64,000 bases of DNA from Xestospongia muta (taxonomy: Eukaryota; Porifera; Demospongiae; Haplosclerida; Petrosiidae). Location: the NCBI GenBank assembly GCA_963693285.1, contig OY848921.1:4955497-5019496 (forward strand). Direction: 5' to 3'. Positions 37,501-52,226 of this stretch are shown here, one piece after another (the stretch's first letter is position 1; every line of letters starts with the position of its first letter). A program made the position numbers and the translations under genes. Under the pieces are notes generated by a model. It saw nothing but the letters and a program-made list of their open reading frames with translations. It was not told where the DNA came from and searched no databases.

Positions 37501-40500
37501 AGTTAATTTCTAATCTTTTTTAACTTTCAAAAAGCTCTAAACACTTTATTTTAGAGTTTTAACCTATTTAGACTACTTTATTAGTATATTTAAGACAGAT
37601 AAACTTACTAAACTCTTTAGATCAGCTTATTTAACCAGTTTTCACTGTTAATTTTAACCTTTTTTAACTTTCAAAAAGTTCTAAACACTTTACTTTAGAG
37701 TTTTAACCTATTTAGACTACTTTATTAGTATATTTAAGACAGATAAACTTACTAAACTCATTAGATCAGCTTATTTAACCAGTTTTCACAGTTAACTTCT
37801 AATCTTTTTTAACTTTCAAAAAGCTCTAAACGGTTATTTTTAGCGTTTTAAACTATTTAGACAACTTTATTAGTATATTTAAGACAGATAAACTTACTAA
37901 ACTCTTTAGATCAGCTTATTTAACCAGTTTTCACAGTTAATTTATAATCTTTTTTAACTTTCAAAAAGCTCTAAACACTTTATTTTAGAGTTTTAACCTA
38001 TTTAGACTACTTTATTAGTATATTTAAGACAGATAAACTTACTAAACTCTTTAGATCAGCTTATTTAACCAGTTTTCACAGTTAATTTCTAATCTTTTTT
38101 AACTTTCAAAAAGCTCTAAACACTTTATTTTAGAGTTTTAACCTATTTAGACTACTTTATTAGTATATTTAAGACAGATAAACTTACTAAACTCTTTAGA
38201 TCAGCTTATTTAACCAGTTTTCACAGTTAACTTCTAATCTTTTTTAACTTTCAAAAAGCTCTAAACGGTTATTTTTAGCGTTTTAAACTATTTAGACAAC
38301 TTTATTAGTATATTTAAGACAGATAAACTTACTAAACTCTTTAGATCAGCTTATTTAACCAGTTTTCACAGTTAATTTATAATCTTTTTTAACTTTCAAA
38401 AAGCTCTAAACACTTTATTTTAGAGTTTTAACCTATTTAGACTACTTTATTAGTATATTTAAGACAGATAAACTTACTAAACTCTTTAGATCAGCTTATT
38501 TAACCAGTTTTCACAGTTAATTTCTAATCTTTTTTAACTTTCAAAAAGCTCTAAACACTTTATTTTAGAGTTTTAACCTATTTAGACTACTTTATTAGTA
38601 TATTTAAGAGAGATAAACTTACTAAACTCTTTAGATCAGCTTATTTAACCAGTTTTCACTGTTAATTTTAACCTTTTTTAACTTTCAAAAAGTTCTAAAC
38701 ACTTTACTTTAGAGTTTTAACCTATTTAGACTACTTTATTAGTATATTTAAGACAGATAAACTTACTAAACTCTTTAGATCAGCTTATTTAACCAGTTTT
38801 CACAGTTAATTTCAATTCTTTTTTATCTTTCAAAAAGCTCTAAACATTTCATTTTAGAGTTTTAACCTTTTTAGACTACTTTATTAGTATATTTAAGACA
38901 GATAAACTTACTAAACTCTTTAGATCAGCTTATTTAACCAGTTTTCACGGTTAATTTCTAATCTTTTTTAACTTTCAAAAAGCTCTAAACTCAATATTTT
39001 AGAGTTTTAACCTTTTTAGACTACTTTATTAGTATATTTAAGACAGATAAACTTACTAAACTCTTTAGATCGGCTTATTTAACCAGTTTTCACAATTAAT
39101 TTCTAATCTTTTTTAACTTTCTAAAAGCTCTAAACACTTTATTTTAGAGTTTTAACCTATTTAGACTACTTTATTAGTATATTTAAGACAGATAAACTTA
39201 CTAAACTCTTTAGATCAGCTTATTTAACCAGGTTTGACGGTTGATTTCTAATCTTTTTTAACTTTTCAAAAGGTCTAAGCAGTTATTTTTACAGTTTTAA
39301 CCTATTTAGACTACTTTATTAGTATATTTAAGACAGATAAACTTACTAAACTCTTTAGATCGGCTTATTTAACCAGTTTTCACACTTAATTTCTAATCTT
39401 TTTTAACTTTCAAAAAGCTCTAAACACTTTATTTTAGAGTTTTAACCTATTTAGACTACTTTATTTGTATATTTAAGACAGATAAAGTTACTAAACTCTT
39501 TAGATCACCTTATTTAACCAGTTTTCAAAGTTAATTTTAATCTTTTTAACTTTCAAAAAGCTCTAAACACTTTATTTTAGAGTTTTAACCTATTTAGACT
39601 ACTTTATTAGTATATTTAAGACAGATAAACTTACTAAACTCTTTAGATCAGCTTATTTAACCAGTTTTGACGGTTGATTTCTAATCTTTTTTAACTTTTC
39701 AAAAGGTCTAAGCAGTTATTTTTACAGTTTTAACCTATTTAGACTACTTTATTAGTATATTTAAGACAGATAAACTTACTAAACTCTTTAGATCAGCTTA
39801 TTTAACCAGTTTTCACAGTTAATTTCTAATCTTTTTTAACTTTCAAAAAGCTCTAAACACATTATTTTAGAGTTTTAACATATTTAGTCTAATTTATTAG
39901 TATATTTAAGACAGATAAACTTACTAAACTCTTTAGATCAGCTTATTTAACCAGTTTTCACAGTTAATTTATAATCTTTTTTAACTTTCAAAAAGCTCTA
40001 AACACTTTATTTTAGAGTTTTAACCTATTTAGACTACTTTATTAGTATATTTAAGACAGATAAACTTACTAAACTCTTTAGATCAGCTTATTTAACCAGT
40101 TTTCACAGTTAATTTCTAATCTTTTTTAACTTTCAAAAAGCTCTAAACACTTTATTTTAGAGTTTTAACCTATTTAGACTACTTTATTAGTATATTTAAG
40201 AGAGATAAACTTACTAAACTCTTTAGATCAGCTTATTTAACCAGTTTTCACTGTTAATTTTAACCTTTTTTAACTTTCAAAAAGTTCTAAACACTTTACT
40301 TTAGAGTTTTAACCTATTTAGACTACTTTATTAGTATATTTAAGACAGATAAACTTACTAAACTCTTTAGATCAGCTTATTTAACCAGTTTTCACAGTTA
40401 ACTTCTAATCTTTTTTAACTTTCAAAAAGCTCTAAACGGTTATTTTTAGCGTTTTAAACTATTTAGACAACTTTATTAGTATATTTAAGACAGATAAACT

Positions 40501-42110
40501 TACTAAACTCTTTAGATCAGCTTATTTAACCAGTTTTCACAGTTAATTTATAATCTTTTTTAACTTTCAAAAAGCTCTAAACACTTTATTTTAGAGTTTT
40601 AACCTATTTAGACTACTTTATTAGTATATTTAAGACAGATAAACTTACTAAACTCTTTAGATCAGCTTATTTAACCAGTTTTCACAGTTAATTTCTAATC
40701 TTTTTTAACTTTCAAAAAGCTCTAAACACTTTATTTTAGAGTTTTAACCTATTTAGACTACTTTATTAGTATATTTAAGAGAGATAAACTTACTAAACTC
40801 TTTAGATCAGCTTATTTAACCAGTTTTCACTGTTAATTTTAACCTTTTTTAACTTTCAAAAAGTTCTAAACACTTTACTTTAGAGTTTTAACCTATTTAG
40901 ACTACTTTATTAGTATATTTAAGACAGATAAACTTACTAAACTCTTTAGATCAGCTTATTTAACCAGTTTTCACAGTTAACTTCTAATCTTTTTTAACTT
41001 TCAAAAAGCTCTAAACACTTTATTTTAGAGTTTTAACCTATTTAGACTACTTTATTAGTATATTTAAGAGAGATAAACTTACTAAACTCTTTAGATCAGC
41101 TTATTTAACCAGTTTTCACAGTTAATTTCTAATCTTTTTTAACTTTCAAAAAGCTCTAAACAGTTATTTTTAGCGTTTTAACCTGTATAGACTACTTTAT
41201 TAGTATATTTAACACAGATAAACTTACTAAACTCTTTAGATCAGCTTATTTAACCAGTTTTCACAGTTAATTTCTAATCTTTTTTAACTTTCAAAAAGCT
41301 CTAAACTCAATATTTTAGAGTTTTAACCTTTTTAGACTACTTTATTAGTATATTTAAGACAGATAAACTTACTAAACTCTTTAGATCGGCTTATTTAACC
41401 AGTTTTCACACTTAATTTCTAATCTTTTTTAACTTTCAAAAAGCTCTAAACACTTTATTTTAGAGTTTTAACCTATTTAGACTACTTTATTAGTATATTT
41501 AAGACAGATAAAGTTACTAAACTCTTTAGATCACCTTATTTAACCAGTTTTCAAAGTTAATTTTAATCTTTTTAACTTTCAAAAAGCTCTAAACACTTTA
41601 TTTTAGAGTTTTAACCTATTTAGACTACTTTATTAGTATATTTAAGACAGATAAACTTACTAAACTCTTTATATCAGCTTATTTAACCAGTTTTCACGGT
41701 TGATTTCTAATCTTTTTTAACTTTTCAAAAGGTCTAAGCAGTTATTTTTACAGTTTTAACCTATTTAGACTACTTTATTAGTATATTTAAGACAGATAAA
41801 CTTACTAAACTCTTTAGATCAGCTTATTTAACCAGTTTTCACAGTTAATTTCTAATCTTTTTTAACTTTCAAAAAGCTCTAAACACATTATTTTAGAGTT
41901 TTAACATATTTAGTCTAATTTATTAGTATATTTAAGACAGATAAACTTACTAAACTCTTTAGATCAGCTTATTTAACCAGTTTTCACAGTTAATTTATAA
42001 TCTTTTTTAACTTTCAAAAAGCTCTAAACACTTTATTTTAGAGTTTTAACCTATTTAGACTACTTTATTAGTATATTTAAGACAGATAAACTTACTAAAC
42101 TCTTTAGATC
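34562..42110 (+). repeat. HOR with copies of 15, 18 and 14 monomers
   Basis: Successive copies start at a GATCGGC monomer: 34562-36732 (2171 bp, 15 monomers), 36733-39338 (2606 bp, 18 monomers), 39339-41364 (2026 bp, 14 monomers), and a partial fourth copy from 41365 to about 42110. Each begins GATCGGC monomer, short CAAAGTTAATTTTAATC monomer, GACGGTTGATTTC with GGTCTAAGCAG, CACATTATTTTAG with ACATATTTAGTC, AATTTATAATC, consensus, then CACTGTTAATTTTAACC. Marker offsets match the copy lengths: CCAGTTTTGA at 34884, 37055 and 39661; GTTAACTTCT at 35620, 37791 and 40397. Length differences are whole monomers. Copies are nearly identical by eye. Confidence 0.9.
37745..38614 (+). repeat. Three-monomer tandem duplication (435 bp)
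   Basis: The trimer GTTAACTTC plus CTAAACGGT monomer, AATTTATAATC monomer, consensus monomer occurs at 37745-38179 and again at 38180-38614. This accounts for the 18-monomer length of the second HOR copy compared with 15 in the first. One visible difference is ACTCATTAG versus ACTCTTTAG at the start of the first trimer. Confidence 0.88.
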
Positions 42111-43537
42111 AGCTTATTTAAACAGATTTTACAGTTGATTTATAATCTTTTTTAACTTTCAAAAAGCTCTAAAAAGTTATTTTTAGCGTTATAACCTATT
42201 TAGACTACTTTATTATTATATTTAAGACAGAATAACTTACTAAACTCTTTAGATCACCTTATTTAACCAGTTTTCACAGTTAATTTCTAATCTTTTTTAA
42301 CTTTCAAAAAGCTCTAAACACTTTATTTTAGAGTTTTAACCTATTTAGACTACTTTATTAGTATATTTAAGACAGATAAACTTACTAAACTCTTTAGATC
42401 AGCTTATTTAACCAGTTTTCACAGTTAATTTCTAATCTTTTTTAACTTTCAAAAAGCTCTAAACAGTTATTTTTTGCGTTTTAAACTATTTAGACTACTT
42501 TATTAGTATATTTAATACAGATAAACTTACTAAACTCTTTAGATCAGCTTATTTAACCAGTTTTCACAGTTAATTTCTAATCTTTTTTAACTTTCAAAAA
42601 GCTCTAAACACTTTATTTTAGTGTTTTAACATATTTAGTCTAATTTATTAGTATATTTAAGACAGATAAACTTACTAAACTCTTTAGATCAGCTTATTTA
42701 ACCAGTTTTCACTCTTAATTTCTAATCTTTTTTAACTTTCAAAAAGCTCTAAACACGTTATTTTAGAGTTTTAACCTATTTAGACTACTTTATTAGTATA
42801 TTTTAGACAGATAAACTTACTAAACTCTTTAGATGAGCTTATTTAACCAGTTTTTTCAGTTGATTTCTAATCTTTTTTAAGTTTCAAAAAGCTCTAAAAA
42901 GTTATTTTTAGCATTATAACCTATTTAGACTACTTTATTATTATATTTAAGACAGAATAACTTACTTAACTCTTTGGATCACCTTATTTAACCAGTTTTC
43001 ACAGTTAATTTCTAACCTTTTTTAACTTTCAAAAAGCTCTAAACACTTTATTTTAGAGTTTTAACCTATTTAGACTACTTTATTAGTATATTTAAGACAG
43101 ATAAACTTACTAAACTCTTTAGATCAGCTTATTTAACCAGTTTTCACAGTTAATTTCTAATCTTTTTTAACTTTCAAAAAGCTCTAAACTCTTTATTTTA
43201 GAGTTTTAACCTATTTAGACTACTTTATTAGTATATTTAAGAGAGATAAACTTACTAAACTCTTTAGATCAGCTTATTTAACCAGGTTTCAAAGTTAATT
43301 TCTAATCTTTTTTAACTTTCAAAAAGCTCTAAACACTTTATTTTAGAGTTTTAACCTATTTAGACTACTTTATTAGTATATTTAAAAGAGATAAACTTAC
43401 TAAACTCTTTAGATCAGCTTATTTAACCAGTTTTCACAGTTAATTTCTAATCTTTTTTAACTTTCAAAAAGCTGTAAACACTTTATTTTAGAGTTTTAAC
43501 CTATTTAGACTACTTTATTAGTATATTTAAGACAGAT
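42111..43537 (+). repeat. Transition monomers
   Basis: Satellite monomers that leave the 34-42 kb lineage and bring back variants of the 5-14 kb region: CAGATTTTACAGTTGATTT with AAAAAGTTATTTTTAGCG, GTTATAACC, GAATAACTTAC with GATCACC, and ACATATTTAGTC near 42630. No unit repeats within the stretch. Nothing but satellite is present. Confidence 0.7.
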
Positions 43538-46500
43538 AAACTTACTAAACTCTTTAGATCAGCTTATTTAACCAGTTTTCACAGTTAATTTCTAATCTTT
43601 TTTAACTTTCAAAAAGCTCTAAACAGTTATTTTTAGCGCTTTAAACTATTTAGACTACTTTATTAGTATATTTAAGACAGATAAACTTACTAAACTCTTT
43701 AGATCAGCTTATTTAACCAGTTTTCACACTTAATTTCTAACCTTTTTTAACTTTCAAAAAGCTCTAAACACTTTATTTTAGAGTTTTAACCTATTTAGAC
43801 TTCTTTGTTAGTATATTCAAGGGCGATAAACTTACTAAACTCTTTAGATTAGCTTATTTAACCAGTTTTCACACTTAATTTCTAATCTTTTTTAGCTTTC
43901 AAAAGATCCAAACACTTTATTTTAGAGTTTTAACCTATTTAGACTACTTTATTAGTATATTTAAGACAGAAAAATTTACTAAACTCTTTAGATCAGGTTA
44001 TTTAACCAGTTTTCACAGTTAATTTTTAATCTTTTTTAACTTTCAAAAAGCTCTAAATACTTAATTTTAGACTTTTAACTTATTTAGACTATTTTATTAG
44101 TATTTTTTAGACAAATAAACTTACTAAACTCTTTAGATCAGCTTATTTAACCAGTTTTCACAGTTAATTTCTAATCTTTTTTAACTTTCAAAAAGCTCTA
44201 AACAGTTATTTTTAGCGTTTTAAACTATTTAGACTACTTTATTAGTATATTTAAGACAGATAAACTTACTAACCTCTTTAGATCAGCTTATTTAACCAGT
44301 TTTCACACTTAATTTCTAACCTTTTTTAACTTTCAAAAAGCTCTAAACACTTTATTTTAGAATTTTAACCTATTTAGACTACTTTGTTAGTATATTCAAG
44401 GGCGATAAACTTACTAAACTCTTTAGATCAGCCTATTGAACCAGTTTTCACACTTAATTTCTAATCTTTTTTAACTTTCAAAAGATCCAAATACTTTATT
44501 TTAGAGTTTTAACCTATTTAGACTACTTTATTAGTATATTTAAGGCAGATAAATTTACTAAACTCTTTAGATCAGCTTATTTAACCAGTTTTCACAGTTA
44601 ATTTCTAATCTTTTTTAACTTTCAAAAAGCTCTAAACAATTATTTTTAGCGTTTTAGCCTATTTAGACTACTTTATTAGTATATTTAAGACAGATAAACT
44701 TACTAAACTCTTTAGATCAGCTTATTTAAACAGGTTTTCAGAGTTAATTCTAATCTTTCTTAACTTTCAGAAAGCTCTAAATACTTTTTTGTAGAGTTTT
44801 AACCTATTTAGACTACTTTATTAGTATATTTAAGACAGATAAACTTACTAAACTCTTTAGATCAGCTTATTTAACCAGTTTTCAGAGTTAATTCTAATCT
44901 TTCTTAACTTTCAGAAAGCTCTAAATACCTTTTTGTAGAGTTTTAACCTATTTAGACTACTTTATTAGTATATTTAAAACAGATAAACTTACTAAACTCT
45001 TTAGATCAGCTTATTTAACCAGTTTTCAGAGTTAATTATAATCTTTTTTAACTTTCAAAAAGTTCTAAACACTTTATTTTAGAGTTTTAACCTATTTAAC
45101 AATTTTATTAGTATATTTAAGAGAGATAAACTTACTAAACTCCTTAGATCAGCTTTTTTAACCAGGTTTCACAGTTAATTTCTAATCTTTTTTAACTTTC
45201 AAAAAGCTCTAAACTCTTTATTTTAGAGTTTTAACCTATTTAGACTACTTTATTAGTATATTTAAGAGAGATAAACTTACTAAACTCTTTAGATCAGCTT
45301 ATTTAACCAGTTTTCACAGTTAATTCTGATCTTTTTTAACTTTCAAAAAGCTCTAAACTCTTTATTTTAGAATTTTAGCCTATTTAGACTACTTTATTAG
45401 TATATTTAAGACAGATAAACTTACTAAACTCTTTAGATCAGCTTATTTAACCAGTTTTCACAGTTAATTTCTAATCTTTTTTAACTTTCAAAAAGCTCTA
45501 AACTCTTTATTTTAGAGTTTTAATCTATTTAGACTATTTTATTAGTGTATTTAAGACAGATAAACTTACTAAACTCTTTAGATCAGCTTATTTAACCAGT
45601 TTTCACAGTTAATTTCTAATCTTTTTTAACTTTCAAAAAGCTCTAAACAGTTATTTTTAGCGTTTTAAACTATTTAGACTACTTTATTAGTATATTTCAG
45701 ACAGATAAACTTACTAACCTCTTTAGATCAGCTTATTTAACCAGTTTTCACACTTAATTTCTAACCTTTTTTAACTTTCAAAAAGCTCTAAACACTTCAT
45801 TTTAGAGTTTTAACCTATTTAGACTTCTTTGTTAGTATATTCAAGGGCGATAAACTTACTAAACTCTTTAGATCAGCTTATTTAACCAGTTTTCACACTT
45901 AATTTCTAATCTTTTTTAACTTTCAAAAGATCCAAACACTTTATTTTAGAGTTTTAACCTATTTAGACTACTTTATTAGTATATTTAAGACAGATAAATT
46001 TACTAAACTCTTTAGATCAGGTTATTTAACCAGTTTTCACAGTTAATTTTTAATCTTTTTTAACTTTCAAAAAGCTCTAAATACTTAATTTTAGACTGTT
46101 AACCTATTTAGACTATTTTATTAGTATTTTTTAGACAAATAAACTTACTAAACTCTTTAGACCAGCTTATTTAACCAGTTTTCACAGTTAATTTCTAATC
46201 TTTTTTAACTTTCAAAAAGCTCTAAACAGTTATTTTTAGCGTTTTAAACTATTTAGACTACTTTATTAGTATATTTAAGACAGATAAACTTACTAACCTC
46301 TTTAGATCAGCTTATTTAACCAGTTTTCACACTTAATTTCTAACCTTTTTTAACTTTCAAAAAGCTCTAAACACTTTATTTTAGAGTTTTAACCTATTTA
46401 GACTACTTTGTTAGTATATTCAAGGGCGATAAACTTACTAAACTCTTTAGATCAGCTTATTGAACCAGTTTTCACACTTAATTTCTAATCTTTTTTAACT

Positions 46501-47442
46501 TTCAAAAGATCCAAACACTTTACTTTAGAGTTTTAACCTATTTAGACTACTTTATTAGTATATTTAAGGCAGATAAATTTACTAAACTCTTTAGATCAGC
46601 TTATTTAACCAGTTTTCACAGTTAATTTCTAATCTTTTTTAACTTTCAAAAAGCTCTAAACAATTATTTTTAGCGTTTTAGCCTATTTAGACTACTTTAT
46701 TAGTATATTTAAGACAGATAAACTTACTAAACTCTTTAGATCAGCTTATTTAAACAGGTTTTCAGAGTTAATTCTAATCTTTCTTAACTTTCAGAAAGCT
46801 CTAAATACTTTTTTGTAGAGTTTTAACCTATTTAGACTACTTTATTAGTATATTTAAGAGAGATAAACTTACTAAACTCTTTAGATCAGCTTATTTAACC
46901 AGTTTTCAGAGTTAATTATAATCTTTTTTAACTTTCAAAAAGCTCTAAACACTTTATTTTAGAGTTTTAACCTATTTAGACTATTTTATTAGTATATTTA
47001 AGAGAGATAAAGTTACTAAACTCTTTAGATCAGCTTATTTAACCAGGTTTCACAGTTAATTTCTAATCTTTTTTAACTTTCAAAAAGCTCTAAACTCTTT
47101 ATTTTAGAGTTTTAACCTATTTAGACTACTTTATTAGTATATTTAAGAGAGATATACTTACTAAACTCTTTAGATCAGCTTATTTAACCAGTTTTCACAG
47201 TTAATTCTAATCTTTTTTAACTTTCAAAAAGCTCTAAACTCTTTATTTTAGAATTTTAGCCTATTTAGACTACTTTATTAGTATATTTAAGAGAGATAAA
47301 CTTACTAAACTCTTTAGATCAGCTTATTTAACCAGTTTTCACAGTTAATTTCTAATCTTTTTTAACTTTTAAAAAGCTCTAAACACTTTATTTTAAAGTT
47401 TTAATCTATTTAGACTATTTTATTAGTGTATTTAAGACAGAT
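43538..47442 (+). repeat. 14/13-monomer HOR, two copies
   Basis: Copy 1 spans 43538-45561 (2024 bp) and copy 2 spans 45562-47442 (1881 bp). The marker AGGGCGATAAAC occurs at 43820 and 44399 in copy 1 and at 45844 and 46423 in copy 2. So a 4-monomer (579 bp) subrepeat sits inside the unit and the unit offset is 2024 bp. The copies differ by one monomer: copy 1 has two adjacent CAGAGTTAATTCTAATC monomers near 44730 and 44875, copy 2 only one near 46765, after which AATTTTAGCC falls at 45371/47252 (offset 1881). Private variants include ACTTTGTTAG, AAAAGATCCAAA and TATTTTTTAGACAAAT. Confidence 0.88.
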
Positions 47443-47731
47443 AAACTTACTAAACTCTTTAGATCAGCTTATTTAACCAGTTTTCACACTTAATTTCTAA
47501 TCTTTTTAACTTTCAAAAAGCTCTAAACACTTATTTTTAGCCTTTTAACCTATTTAGACTATTTTAATAGTATAATTAAAAGAGATAAACTTACTAAACT
47601 CTTTAGATCAGCTTATTTAACCAGGTTTCACAGTTAATTTCTAATCTTTTTTAAATTTTAAAAAGCTCTAAACACTTTTATTTAGCGTTTTAACCTATTT
47701 AGACTACTTTATTAGTATATTTAAGAGATAT
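47443..47731 (+). repeat. Two bridging monomers
   Basis: Two diverged monomers separate the 14/13-monomer HOR from the next one. They carry TTTTAATAGTATAATTAAAAG and AAATTTTAAAAAGC with CACTTTTATTTAGCG; the second type recurs near 50820. Satellite only. Confidence 0.6.
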
Positions 47732-47876
47732 AAACTTACTAAACTCTTTAGATCAGCTTATTTAACCAGGTTTCACAGTTAATTTCTAATCTTTTTTAAC
47801 TTTCAAAAAGCTCTAAACAGTCAGTTTTAGCGTTTTAGCCTATTTAGACTACTGTATTAGTATATTTAAGACAGAT

Positions 47877-48168
47877 AAACTTACTAAACTCTTTAGATCA
47901 GCTTATTTAACCAGTTTTCACAGTTAATTTCTAATCCTTTTTTTACTTTCAAAAAGCTCTAAACAGTTATTTTTAGCGTTTTAACCTATTTAGACTACTT
48001 TATTAGTATATTGAAGACAGATAAACTTACTAAACTCTTTAGATCAGCTTATTTAACCAGTTTTCACAGTTAATTTCTAATCCTTTTTTTACTTTCAAAA
48101 AGCTCTAAACAGTTATTTTTAGCGTTTTAACCTATTTAGACTACTTTATTAGTATATTGAAGACAGAT
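47877..48168 (+). repeat. Perfect single-monomer duplication (2 x 146 bp)
   Basis: Monomers 47877-48022 and 48023-48168 read the same at every base I compared. Both carry ATCCTTTTTTTAC and the TATTGAAGACAG flank. HOR copy 2 has this monomer once, starting at 51214, so the duplication happened after, or was lost from, one of the copies. Confidence 0.85.
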
Positions 48169-51100
48169 AAACTTACTAAACTCTTTAGATCAGCTTATTT
48201 AACCAGTTTTTACAGTTAATTTCTAACATTTTTTAACTTTCAAAAAGCTCTAAACAGTTATTTTTAGCTTTTTAGCCTATTTAGACCACTTTATTAGTAT
48301 ATTTAAGACAGATAAACTTACTAAACTCTTTAGATCACCTTATTTAACCAGGGTTCTCAGTTAATTTCTAATCTTTTTTAACTTTAAAAAAGCTCTAAAC
48401 AGTTATTTTTAGCGTTTTAACCTATTTAGACTACTTTATTAGTATATTTAAGACAGATTAACTTACTAAACTCTTTAGATCACCTTATTTAACCAATTTT
48501 CACAGTTAATTTCTAATCTTTTTTAAATTTCAAAAAGCTCTAAACTCTTTAATTTAGAGTTTTAACCTATTTAGACTTCTTCATTAGTATATTTAAGACA
48601 GACAAACTTACTAAACTCTTTAGATCAGCTTATTTAACCAGTTTTCACAGTTAATTTCTAATCTTTTTTAACTTTCAAAAAGCTCTAAACAGTTATTTTT
48701 AGCGTTTTAATCTATTTAGACTAGTGTATTAGTATATTTAAAACAGATAAACTTACTAAACTCTTTAGATCAGCTTATTTAATCAGTTTTCACAGTTAAT
48801 TTCTAATCTTTTTTAACTTTCAAAAAGCTCTAAACAGTTATTTTTAGAGTTTTAACCTATTTAGACTACTTTATTAGTATATTTAAGACAGATAAACTTA
48901 CTAAACTCTTTAGATCACCTTATTTAACCAGTTTTCACAGTTAATTTCTAATCATTTTTTACTTTCAAAAAGCACTAAACTCTTTTTTTTAGTGTTTTAA
49001 CCTATTTAGACTACTTTATTAGTATATTTAAGACAGATAAACTTACTAAACTCTTTAGATCAGCTTATTTAACCAGGTTTCACAGTTAATTTCTAATCCT
49101 TTTTTTACTTTCAAAAAGCTCTAAACAGTTATTTTTAGCGTTTTAACCTATTTAGACTACTTTATTTGTATATTGAAGACAGATAAACTTACTAAACTCT
49201 TTAGATCACCTTATTTAACCAGGGTTCTCAGTTAATTTCTAATTTTTTTTAACTTTCAAAAAGCTCTAAACAGTTATTTTTAGCGTGTTAACCTATTTAG
49301 ACTACTTTATTAGTATATTTAAGACAGATTAACTTACTAAACTCTTTAGATCACCTTATTTAACCAATTTTTGCAGTTAATTTCTAATCTTTTTTAACTT
49401 TCAAAAAGCTCTAAACACTTTAATTTAGAGTTTTAACCTATTTAGACTTCTTTATTAGTATATTTAAGACAGATAAACTTACTAAACTCTTTAGATCAGC
49501 TTATTTAACCAGATTTCACAGTTAATTTCTAATCTTTTTTAACTTTCAAAAAGCTCTAAACAGTTATTTTTAGCGTTTTAATCTATTTAGACTCGTGTAT
49601 TAGTATATTTAAAACAGATAAACTTACTAAACTCTTTAGATCAGCTTATTTAATCAGTTTTCACAGTTAATTTCTAATCTTTTTTAACTTTCAAAAAGCA
49701 TTAAACTCTTTTTTTTAGTGTTTTAACCTATTTAGACTACTTTATTAGTATATTTAAGACAGATAAACTTACTAAACTCTTTAGATCACCTTATTTAACC
49801 AGTTTTCACAGTTAATTTCTAATCATTTTTTACTTTCAAAAAGCATTAAAATCTTTTTTTTAGTGTTTTAACCTATTTAGACTACTTTATTAGTATATTT
49901 AAGACAGATAAACTTACTAAACTCTTTAGATCAGCTTATTTAACCAGTTTTCACAGTTAATTTCTAATCTTTTTTAACTTTCAAAATGCTCTAAACACTT
50001 TATTTTAGAGTTTTAACCTATTTAGACTACTTTATTCGTATATTTAAGAGTGATAAAGTTACTAAACTCTTTAGATCAGCTTATTTAACCAGTTTTCACA
50101 GTTGATTTCTAATCTTTTTTAACATTCAAAAAGCTCTAAACAGTTATTTTTAGCGTTTTAACCTATTTAGACTATTTATTATTATATTTAAGACAGATAA
50201 ACTTACTAAACTCTTTAGATCAGCTTATTTAACCAGTTTTCACAGTTAATTTCTAATCTTTTTTAAATTTCAAAAAGCTCTAAACACTTTAATTTAGAGT
50301 TTTAACCTATTTAGACTACTTTATTAGTATATTGAAGACAGATAAAATTACTAAACTCTTTAGATAAGCTTATTTAACCAGTTTTTACAGTAATTTTTCT
50401 AATCTTTTTTAACTTTCAAAAAAGCTCTAAACACTTTGTTTTAGAATTTTAACCTAATTAGACTATTTTATTAGTATATTTAAGAAAGATAAACTTACTA
50501 AACTCTTTAGATCAGCTTATTTAACCAGTTTTCACAGTTAATTCCAATCTTTTTTAACTTTCAAAAAGCTCTAAACACTTTATCTTAGAGTTTTAACCTA
50601 TTTAGACTACTTTATTCGTATATTTAAGAGTGATAAAGTTACTAAACTCTTTAGATCAGCTTATTTAACCAGGGTTCTCAGTTAATTTGTAATCTTTTTT
50701 AACTTTCAAAAAGCTCTAAACACTTTATTTTAGAGTTTTAACCTATTTAGACTACTTTATTCGTATATTTAAGAGTGATAAAGTTACTAAACTCTTTAGA
50801 TCAGCTTATTTAACCAGGTTTCACAGTTAATTTCTGATCTTTTTTAAATTTTAAAAAGTTCTAAACACTTTTATTTAGCGTTTTAACCTATTTAGACTAC
50901 TTTATTAGTATATTTAAGAGATATAAACTTACTAAACTCTTTAGATCAGCTTATTTAACCAGTTTTCACAGTTAATTTCTAATCTTTTTTAACTTTCAAA
51001 ATGCTCTAAACAGTTATTTTTATCGTTTAGCCTGTCTAGACTACTTTATTAGTATATTTAAGACAGATAAACTTACTAAACTCTTTAGATCAGCTTATTT

Positions 51101-52226
51101 AACCAGGTTTCACTGTTAATTTCTAATCTTTTTTAACTTTCAAAAAGCTCTAAACAGTCAGTTTTAGCGTTTTAGCCTATTTAGACTACTGTATTAGTAT
51201 ATTTAAGACAGATAAACTTACTAAACTCTTTAGATCAGCTTATTTAACCAGTTTTCACAGTTAATTTCTAATCCTTTTTTTACTTTCAAAAAGCTCTAAA
51301 CAGTTATTTTTAGCGTTTTAACCTATTTAGACTACTTTATTAGTATATTGAAGACAGATAAACTTACTAAACTCTTTAGATCAGCTTATTTAACCAGTTT
51401 TTACAGTTAATTTCTAATATTTTTTAACTTTCAAAAAGCTCTAAACAGTTATTTTTAGATTTTATCCTATTTAGACCACTTTATTAGTATATTTAAGACA
51501 GATAAACTTACTAAACTCTTTAGATCACCTTATTTAACCAGGGTTCTCAGTTAATTTCTAATCTTTTTTAACTTTAAAAAAGCTCTAAACAGTTATTTTT
51601 AGCGTTTTAACCTATTTAGACTACTTTATTAGTATATTTAAGACAGATTAACTTACTAAACTCTTTAGATCACCTTATTTAACCAATTTTCGCAGTTAAT
51701 TTCTAATCTTTTTTAAATTTCAAAAAGCTCTAAACACTTTAATTTAGAGTTTTAACCTATTTAGACTTCTTCATTAGTATATTTAAGACAGACAAACTTA
51801 CTAAACTCTTTAGATCAGCTTATTTAACCAGTTTTCACAGTTAATTTCTAATCTTTTTTAACTTTCAAAAAGCTCTAAACAGTTATTTTTAGCGTTTTAA
51901 TCTATTTAGACTAGTGTATTAGTATATTTAAAACAGATAAACTTACTAAACTCTTTAGATCAGCTTATTTAATCAGTTTTCACAGTTAATTTCTAATTTT
52001 TTTAACTTTCAAAAAGCTCTAAACAGTTATTTTTAGAGTTTTAACCTATTTAGACTACTTTATTAGTATATTTAAGACAGATAAACTTACTAAACTCTTT
52101 AGATCACTTATTTAACCAGTTTTCACAGTTAATTTCTAATCATTTTTTACTTTCAAAAAGCACTAAACTCTTTTTTTTAGTGTTTTAACCTATTTAGACT
52201 ACTTTATTTGTATATTTAAGACAGAT

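Noticed and set aside
34562..42110. Assembly artefact as the sole explanation of near-identical HOR copies
   Set aside because: Copies differ in length by whole monomers and carry private substitutions, which a simple collapse or duplication error would not produce. Copy number should still be confirmed in long reads.
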